The notes below the pieces were generated by a model. That model was given only the letters and a program-made list of their open reading frames with translations. It ran no database searches and was not told where the DNA came from. Position numbers and translations under genes: made by a program. Of a stretch of DNA of 64,000 nt, positions 59,239-64,000 are shown in pieces. The first letter of the stretch is position 1. The number at the start of each line of letters is the position of its first letter. The DNA lies in the NCBI RefSeq assembly GCF_013359945.1, contig NZ_JABWCS010000200.1, forward strand, positions 1 through 64,000. The letters run 5' to 3'. This DNA is from Paenibacillus agri (GTDB lineage: Bacteria; Bacillota; Bacilli; Paenibacillales; Paenibacillaceae).

Positions 59239-59964
59239 ATGGAGAACGATAAGAGCATTTACACAACGGGCGTAGATTCACCGGCCTCTTGGTTGGCTTA
59301 CCAACAGCTTCTTGACTCGGCTCTGCCAATCGGCGGATTTTCCCATTCTTTCGGTCTGGAAACGATGGTTCAGGAGATGCGAATTAACAATACGATACAG
59401 CTTCGTTCTTATGTGGAGAACATGGTCATCCACAATTGGGCATGTGGAGATGCTCTTGTGATCAAAGCGGTATACCGTGACGTTCCTGCTCAAGGCTGGG
59501 AGCGGCTATGGGCAGTGGAGCGTCAAATTCATATGCAGCGCCTGGCTATGGAGAGCCGAAAGGCAGCCGAAAAAATGGGGCGCCGTCTGTTGGCGTTGGC
59601 AATAGAAATCTTCCCTTCAATAGAGTGGCAGCCTCTTTCAGGCGCTTGCAAACAGGGTGATGCCTTGGGTACACATGCACTTGTTCACGGATTTGCTAGT
59701 TATCAATTGGGAATTCCAATGAGAAAAGCAGTAGAAGGTTATTTATATACTTGTATCGTGAACAGCATGAATAGTGCGCTGCGTCTGATGTCCATGGGAC
59801 AGACTGAGGCTCAGAAGCTTATAGCGGCGATCATGCCTATAACTGAAAAAGCAGTATGGATCGTGGAGCAAACAGAGCCTGAAGAAGCATGGAACAGCAT
59901 GCCTATGGCTGAACTGGCAATGGTTCGTCACGAGACTTTATATTCACGACTGTTTATGTCTTAG
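59239..59964 (+). CDS. ureF: Urease accessory protein UreF
   Basis: Scaffold that links UreD to UreG during nickel insertion, 241 aa from ATG 59239 (TTG 59233, overlapping the ureC stop, is the alternative). LLDSALPIGGFSHSFGLETM is the diagnostic N-terminal motif; helices through LMSMGQTEAQKLIAAIMP follow. Comes directly after ureC where many operons have ureE; no ureE is present. Confidence 0.95.
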   Translation: MENDKSIYTTGVDSPASWLAYQQLLDSALPIGGFSHSFGLETMVQEMRINNTIQLRSYVENMVIHNWACGDALVIKAVYRDVPAQGWERLWAVERQIHMQRLAMESRKAAEKMGRRLLALAIEIFPSIEWQPLSGACKQGDALGTHALVHGFASYQLGIPMRKAVEGYLYTCIVNSMNSALRLMSMGQTEAQKLIAAIMPITEKAVWIVEQTEPEEAWNSMPMAELAMVRHETLYSRLFMS

Positions 59965-60000
59965 TGCGAAATATTACGATAACGAAAAGGAGGCATTATT

Positions 60001-60690
60001 ATGTGTCAAGGACAAGGTCATGATCACCGGGAATGGGAGAAACCAGGTCTCCCAACCAACCGTCCAATTCGAATTGGGATCGGTGGCCCCGTCGGTTCCG
60101 GTAAAACAGCGTTAGTTGAGCGTTTAAGCCGTGAAATCAGCGAGGAATTCAGTATTGCCGTCATCACAAATGATATTTATACCAAGGAAGATGCACGCAT
60201 TCTGGTGAGTACAGGCGTTCTTCCGGAAGAACGGATTCTTGGAGTAGAAACGGGAGGGTGCCCGCATACGGCTATCCGTGAAGATGCCTCCATGAATTTT
60301 GAAGCTGTAGAAGAGCTTGAGGGACGTTTTAAAGAGCTTGACCTTATTTTCATCGAAAGCGGCGGCGATAACTTGGCAGCGGCCTTTAGTCCTGAACTGG
60401 TGGATCGGTTCATTTATATCATTGATGTAGCGCAAGGAGAAAAAATCCCCCGGAAGGGCGGACCTGGTATTATGCGCTCTGATCTTCTGGTCATTAACAA
60501 AATTGACTTAGCTCCGTATGTGGGCGCTTCGCTTGACGTAATGAGGGAGGACTCGACCCGGATGAGAGGTGAACGGCCTTTCGTTTTCTCCAATTTATTC
60601 GGCGGTGAAGGAGTTGCGGACATCGTCTCTTGGCTAAAGCATGAGATTGCCCACGCAAAAGGGGTAATGCATAGCCATGATTCTGAATGA
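60001..60690 (+). CDS. ureG: Urease accessory GTPase UreG
   Basis: GTPase that drives nickel delivery to urease. 229 aa, ATG 60001 behind AAAGGAGG. P-loop [37 protein letters not shown] metal motif in [15 protein letters not shown], guanine motif [15 protein letters not shown]. The N-terminal [12 protein letters not shown] brings an extra Cys and two His, a short metal-binding-like extension that may help in the absence of UreE. Next gene overlaps (ATGA at 60687). Confidence 0.97.
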   Translation: MCQGQGHDHREWEKPGLPTNRPIRIGIGGPVGSGKTALVERLSREISEEFSIAVITNDIYTKEDARILVSTGVLPEERILGVETGGCPHTAIREDASMNFEAVEELEGRFKELDLIFIESGGDNLAAAFSPELVDRFIYIIDVAQGEKIPRKGGPGIMRSDLLVINKIDLAPYVGASLDVMREDSTRMRGERPFVFSNLFGGEGVADIVSWLKHEIAHAKGVMHSHDSE

Positions 60691-61514
60691 AAGGGAAACC
60701 TGCTACTGCTGAGTTGAGGGCGTACTTTCATCAAAGCGATGATCGGACTTTCTTGAAGGGGAAGTATCATACGGCCCCGATTAAAATTGCAAAATCCTTT
60801 CAGATGGATCAGGAGCTTGGTATCATCGTCATGGATGTTTCGCCTGGTATGCTTGAAGGCGATAACTATTCCATGGAGTGGTTTGCCGGACAAAATACTA
60901 GTCTTTATGTGACAAACCAGTCCTTCACGAAAGTTCATCCCTGTCCCAATGGTGGAAGAGCTGAGATGCGCCAGCTGTTTCAATTGGACCAGAGCGCGTT
61001 TGTTCAGTATATGCCCCAGCCAAGCATGCTTTATCAGGATGCGGAGTATATGAATACTACGGTTGTGAGGCTCGCTCCCGGAGCCGTGTGGATGCAGGCT
61101 GAGGTACTGTGCCCAGGCCGGACGCATCTTGGAGAGCGATTTAAATATCGGCATTACCAAAGTGCATTGTCTGTCTATTATCAAGACGAAATGATTTTTA
61201 ATCAGCGGCAGAGAATAGTGCCTTCCTCTCAAAATCTTCAGGAAAAAGGGGCATGGGAGGAACAAACACATTGGGGAACTTTTTATGTGTTCTCTGACCG
61301 CATTAATTCCTCTCATGTAGAGGCGATCCGTGAGAAACTTCAAAGCTTGCCGCAAACACCTAAAAGTGAAGTTCTGTTTGGGGTTACGCTTACTTACCGT
61401 CATGGATTGGTGGTTACAGCGTCGGCACAGGCGGCCTGGCCTTTGCAGGAAACCCTGGAATGTGCATTTCATTTCATCCGCAAAACGGTGTTCGGAAAGG
61501 GTATGATCAATTAA
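60687..61514 (+). CDS. ureD: Urease accessory protein UreD (UreH)
   Basis: Nickel-tunnel chaperone that binds apo-urease with UreF and UreG, 275 aa. [58 protein letters not shown] and [20 protein letters not shown] are family motifs. Start overlaps the ureG stop; 15 bases separate it from the nickel permease. Confidence 0.93.
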   Translation: MKGKPATAELRAYFHQSDDRTFLKGKYHTAPIKIAKSFQMDQELGIIVMDVSPGMLEGDNYSMEWFAGQNTSLYVTNQSFTKVHPCPNGGRAEMRQLFQLDQSAFVQYMPQPSMLYQDAEYMNTTVVRLAPGAVWMQAEVLCPGRTHLGERFKYRHYQSALSVYYQDEMIFNQRQRIVPSSQNLQEKGAWEEQTHWGTFYVFSDRINSSHVEAIREKLQSLPQTPKSEVLFGVTLTYRHGLVVTASAQAAWPLQETLECAFHFIRKTVFGKGMIN

Positions 61515-61529
61515 ACGGGGGCACAGCTT

Positions 61530-62543
61530 ATGAATATGAAGACTGGATTTACCACTTCATCCTGGTTTAGATACATTGCGATCATCGTGTTGTTGCATAT
61601 TATTGGCATAGGCGGACTGATCTATGCCGCAACCACTGCCAGCTCAGCGTATTGGGGGCTCGGTATTCTCGCCTACACATACGGTCTTCGCCACGCTTTC
61701 GATGCGGATCATATTGCTGCTATAGACAATACGGTTCGCAAGCTCAGCGAGCAGAAGCAAAATCCGGGAGGGGTAGGTTTTTTCTTCTCGCTTGGCCATT
61801 CATCCGTTGTATTTATTCTCGTTCTTCTGGTGGTCTTCTCCGTAAAATGGATTCAGACAAGCATGCCCGCTATGCAGGAAATAGGCGGATTTATCGGGAT
61901 GAGCGTCTCGGGATTTTTTCTCCTCCTCATCGGAATTATGAACCTCTATATTTTGCTTCAACTACTGCAGGCTTTCCGAAAAATGCGCTCCGGCCAAATG
62001 GAGCCTGAGGCAATCAACCACCTGTTAGAATCCCGCGGTCTGCTTGCACGGCTGTTTCGTCCTTTGTTTCGGTTTGTAAACCGGAGCTGGCATGTTTATC
62101 CGCTTGGTTTTCTGTTTGGTCTTGGTTTTGACACGGCCACTGAGATTGGCTTGCTTGCTCTTTCCGCTTCAGCTGTACACTCCGCATACTCCATTCCGGG
62201 TATTCTCGCTCTTCCGGTCTTATTTGCAGCGGGCATGAGCCTCATGGATACGGCGGATGGCATGGTGATGTCCAAAGCGTACCAGTGGGCATTTATCACT
62301 CCAGCAAGGAAAATGTATTATAACATTCTCATCACCACAGTATCCGTAGCAGCTGCGCTTACCATCGGGTTTGTGGAAATCACCCAGGTGCTGACTGAAG
62401 GACTTCATTGGAGTTCACCCTTCCTGATGTGGATCAGCCGCTTGGAGTTTGGTGATTTGGGATATGCGATGGTTGCATTATTTATCAGTGCCTGGATCAT
62501 ATCTATCATAATTTGGAAAAAAACAAACACAGCTCTTCAATAA
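61530..62543 (+). CDS. NiCoT-family nickel/cobalt permease
   Basis: High-affinity membrane permease for Ni2+ (or Co2+), 337 aa, about eight membrane segments. The signature TYGLRHAFDADHIAAIDNTV (H-x4-D-H) in helix 2 forms the metal site; FFFSLGHSSVVFILVLLVV and LGFDTATEIGLLALSA are the other family signatures. Its co-transcription with the urease accessory genes indicates nickel supply. Last gene of the operon; a possible terminator lies at 62570. Confidence 0.95.
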   Translation: MNMKTGFTTSSWFRYIAIIVLLHIIGIGGLIYAATTASSAYWGLGILAYTYGLRHAFDADHIAAIDNTVRKLSEQKQNPGGVGFFFSLGHSSVVFILVLLVVFSVKWIQTSMPAMQEIGGFIGMSVSGFFLLLIGIMNLYILLQLLQAFRKMRSGQMEPEAINHLLESRGLLARLFRPLFRFVNRSWHVYPLGFLFGLGFDTATEIGLLALSASAVHSAYSIPGILALPVLFAAGMSLMDTADGMVMSKAYQWAFITPARKMYYNILITTVSVAAALTIGFVEITQVLTEGLHWSSPFLMWISRLEFGDLGYAMVALFISAWIISIIIWKKTNTALQ

Positions 62544-62569
62544 CACATACTAATGCAATGAATCATGCA

Positions 62570-62605
62570 AGCCTTTCTTTGCCAGACGGCGGGGGAGGCT
62601 ATTTT
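62570..62605 (+). terminator. Possible terminator of the urease operon
   Basis: AGCCTTTCTTTGCC pairs with GGCGGGGGAGGCT using several G-U pairs; 4-base loop; ATTTTC follows. 27 bases past the permease stop. Confidence 0.5.
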
Positions 62606-62795
62606 CGTATGGTCAGTTATGGCGTGCGTTCTGGAACTATTTAAATTTATAAATATACAAAATACAACAATAGGTGTAAAATGGCATTGTTTGAAACTGC
62701 CGGAATGACATAAAGGGATCTTCACAGAGTTGTTTGTGAAAAAAAGAGCAAAGATTTGACTGCGGCTGTGCAGGCTGCTGACAATAGGATTTCTG
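62606..62795. other. Gap with no clear gene
   Basis: AT-rich up to ~62,760, containing a small hairpin TTCACA…TGTGAA at 62721-62740 followed by A. No known riboswitch motif seen. Confidence 0.3.
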
Positions 62796-62936
62796 ATGGA
62801 AAGGAGGAAGCCTTGTTCCTTTATGCAGGGCGTACCTGGCATTTGGCAAGTGCTGGCGGAACTGAAAGGGCCGGATACGGCTGTAACGGAGTTACATAGA
62901 AAACACATGGGAGATGGAACAAACGATGAAGAATAG
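62796..62936 (+). CDS. Short open frame overlapping the next start
   Basis: 46 codons from ATG 62796; MERRKPCSFMQGVPGIWQVL onward, ending MGDGTNDEE with stop TAG 62934-62936, 11 bases inside the next gene. The sequence AAAGGAGG lies within it rather than before it, so initiation is doubtful. It could be a leader peptide coupling translation of the lipoprotein, or chance. Confidence 0.25.
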   Translation: MERRKPCSFMQGVPGIWQVLAELKGPDTAVTELHRKHMGDGTNDEE

Positions 62937-63942
62937 AGCGACTGTGAAAAAGATGACGATGCTGCTAGCGCTGGTGCTAACAGTCAGTATAGTGGGCGTG
63001 GCATGTGGTAATAAGGCCAACAATGCTACTACAAGTAACGCTGCAGGAAATACTGCAACTGCTAATACACCTAAGGACACTCCGGCAGAGACCCCTGAGT
63101 TATCGCTGGGACTTCTGCCTTCGATCGATGCCATTCCGTTCATCATTGCCCACGAGCAGGGCTTTGACCAGAAGCGCGGGGTGAACCTGAACATTCAGAC
63201 GTTCAAGAGCGCCAAGGACCGCGATGTAGCTTTTCAAGCGGGGAAAGTGGACGGGCTTAGCGCCGACCTGGTGGCAATCTCCATCTACAATCAAGCCGGT
63301 CTGGATGTGAAGATCACCAGCACGACCTTCGGCGAATTTGACTTGCTGACCGGAAACGATGAGATCAAGGACGTGAAGGACCTGAAAGGCAAAACTGTGA
63401 TTTTGTCCAAAAACACTTCCACACAATACACAGTGGCTACGATCCTGAAGCAGGCTGGTCTGACAGAAGAGGATATCAAGGTAACTGAAGTGCCACAAAT
63501 TCCAACTCGTCTGGAGCTGCTCAAGAATAACAAGGCTGACGCAGCTATTTTGCCGGAGCCTTTCGTAACGATGGGGAAAGCTGCTGGTCTGCGCGTGTTA
63601 AGCTCCACTATTCAGGCGAATGTGAATCCATTCGTGCTGGCTTTCCCGCAAACCGCAATTGATGCCAAGCCGGACGCGATCCGGGCTATGTATGCCGCTT
63701 ATGACGATGCAGTAGAGTATATGAAGACGCATGACCAAAGTGATTATATCGATCTTGTGATCAAAGAAGTAGGCTACCCGGACACATTAAAGAACGAAAT
63801 CAAAGTTCCGGCTTACATCCCAGCCAATCAGGTGGATGTGAAAGAGGTTGAAGCTGCCTTTGCCTGGGCACATGAAAAAGGTCTGCTGACTAAGGATATT
63901 AAGCCCGAAGAAGTGATCTCTGATGTCCAGTTTAAGAAATAG
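62926..63942 (+). CDS. ABC transporter substrate-binding lipoprotein (NMT1/SsuA-like)
   Basis: 338 aa from ATG 62926 (GGGAG 12 bases upstream; ATG 62914 touches the ribosome site). Lipobox VGVACGNK. SBP fold of the NMT1/THI5, nitrate/sulfonate/taurine group: LSLGLLPSIDAIPFIIAHEQ, VDGLSADLVAISIYNQAG and ADAAILPEPFVTMGKAAGL. The ATPase gene begins inside its 3' end. Substrate not predictable; members import thiamine precursors, sulfonates or nitrate. Confidence 0.87.
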   Translation: MKNRATVKKMTMLLALVLTVSIVGVACGNKANNATTSNAAGNTATANTPKDTPAETPELSLGLLPSIDAIPFIIAHEQGFDQKRGVNLNIQTFKSAKDRDVAFQAGKVDGLSADLVAISIYNQAGLDVKITSTTFGEFDLLTGNDEIKDVKDLKGKTVILSKNTSTQYTVATILKQAGLTEEDIKVTEVPQIPTRLELLKNNKADAAILPEPFVTMGKAAGLRVLSSTIQANVNPFVLAFPQTAIDAKPDAIRAMYAAYDDAVEYMKTHDQSDYIDLVIKEVGYPDTLKNEIKVPAYIPANQVDVKEVEAAFAWAHEKGLLTKDIKPEEVISDVQFKK

Positions 63943-64000
63943 CGGACTGTGCGTGAAGGACCTGGAAGTTGAATATAAAAGCGGGCAGCTGGCGCTGGGG
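63923..64000 (+). CDS. ABC transporter ATP-binding protein (3' truncated)
   Basis: Starts at ATG 63923, overlapping the lipoprotein gene by 20 bases, and runs off the window. The 26 visible residues include LCVKDLEVEYKSGQLALG, the usual N-terminal beta-strands of an ABC ATPase of the SsuB/TauB kind before Walker A. GTG 63956 could be the start instead. Family is inferred from this stretch and its neighbour. Confidence 0.6.
   Translation, partial: MSSLRNSGLCVKDLEVEYKSGQLALG

Noticed and set aside
60414..61472. Long minus-strand open frame of ~352 codons
   Set aside because: Exactly antisense to ureG and ureD, which are certain from motifs.
1..64000. tRNA, rRNA, insertion sequences, phage or toxin-antitoxin genes
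   Set aside because: I looked for them by eye on both strands and saw no convincing case.

Overview
The window looks like a chromosomal segment from a spore-forming Bacillota, most likely Paenibacillus or a close relative. The evidence is a 74-residue GerE, two CgeB-type spore glycosyltransferases, a YhcN/YlaJ lipoprotein behind a sigma-G-like promoter, a WIAG-tail-like repeat protein, strong AGGAGG ribosome sites with many TTG/GTG starts, and intrinsic terminators with long T tracts. I saw no rRNA, tRNA, CRISPR array, transposase or phage gene.

Layout. (1) 1-34,700 is dominated by glycan and spore-surface functions. It starts with a fibre-like repeat protein cut by the window edge, then three family-2 glycosyltransferases and an RmlA-type nucleotidyltransferase. 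Next come an alcohol dehydrogenase, a frameshifted AraC regulator and a secreted multidomain GH8 hydrolase. Three small helical proteins that look like distant paralogs are followed by a very basic protein. Then come an acetyltransferase, a guanine-riboswitch-controlled amidohydrolase, a DeoR regulator, a sugar isomerase/oxidoreductase pair, an LtaS-type sulfatase with a polytopic membrane partner, and an AAA ATPase. The block ends with two tandem CgeB proteins, a glycosyltransferase with an Arg/Lys tail, a sugar-nucleotide module (2-epimerase, 4,6-dehydratase, reductase, extra SDR), four more glycosyltransferases and the YhcN lipoprotein. (2) 34,700-37,600: nagA-nagB-rpiR amino-sugar operon. 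(3) 37,700-42,100: EfeUOB-type iron uptake operon behind a sigma-A promoter and Fur box. (4) 42,200-44,300: LacI regulator, gerE and small elements. (5) 44,500-62,600: a nitrogen-scavenging island with an Asp/Glu-racemase-fold protein, LysR, amidase, a five-gene Dpp/Opp importer, cyclic amidohydrolase, DHDPS-family lyase, SDR, then ureABC-F-G-D and a NiCoT nickel permease. (6) The right edge has a substrate-binding lipoprotein and the start of its ABC ATPase.

How they may work together. In the first block, candidate sigma-K and sigma-G promoters, CgeB and GerE suggest mother-cell/forespore expression of a spore-surface glycan system. Several proteins there carry long acid-free Arg/Lys segments, and both CgeB N-termini share a Gly-x3-Gly repeat with the small basic protein. 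I regard this as the most interesting possible undescribed system. In the second block, a ureide-like compound is plausibly imported, ring-opened, cleaved and finally converted through urea to ammonia. Three of its enzyme families lack their textbook catalytic residues, so the substrate and chemistry are open.
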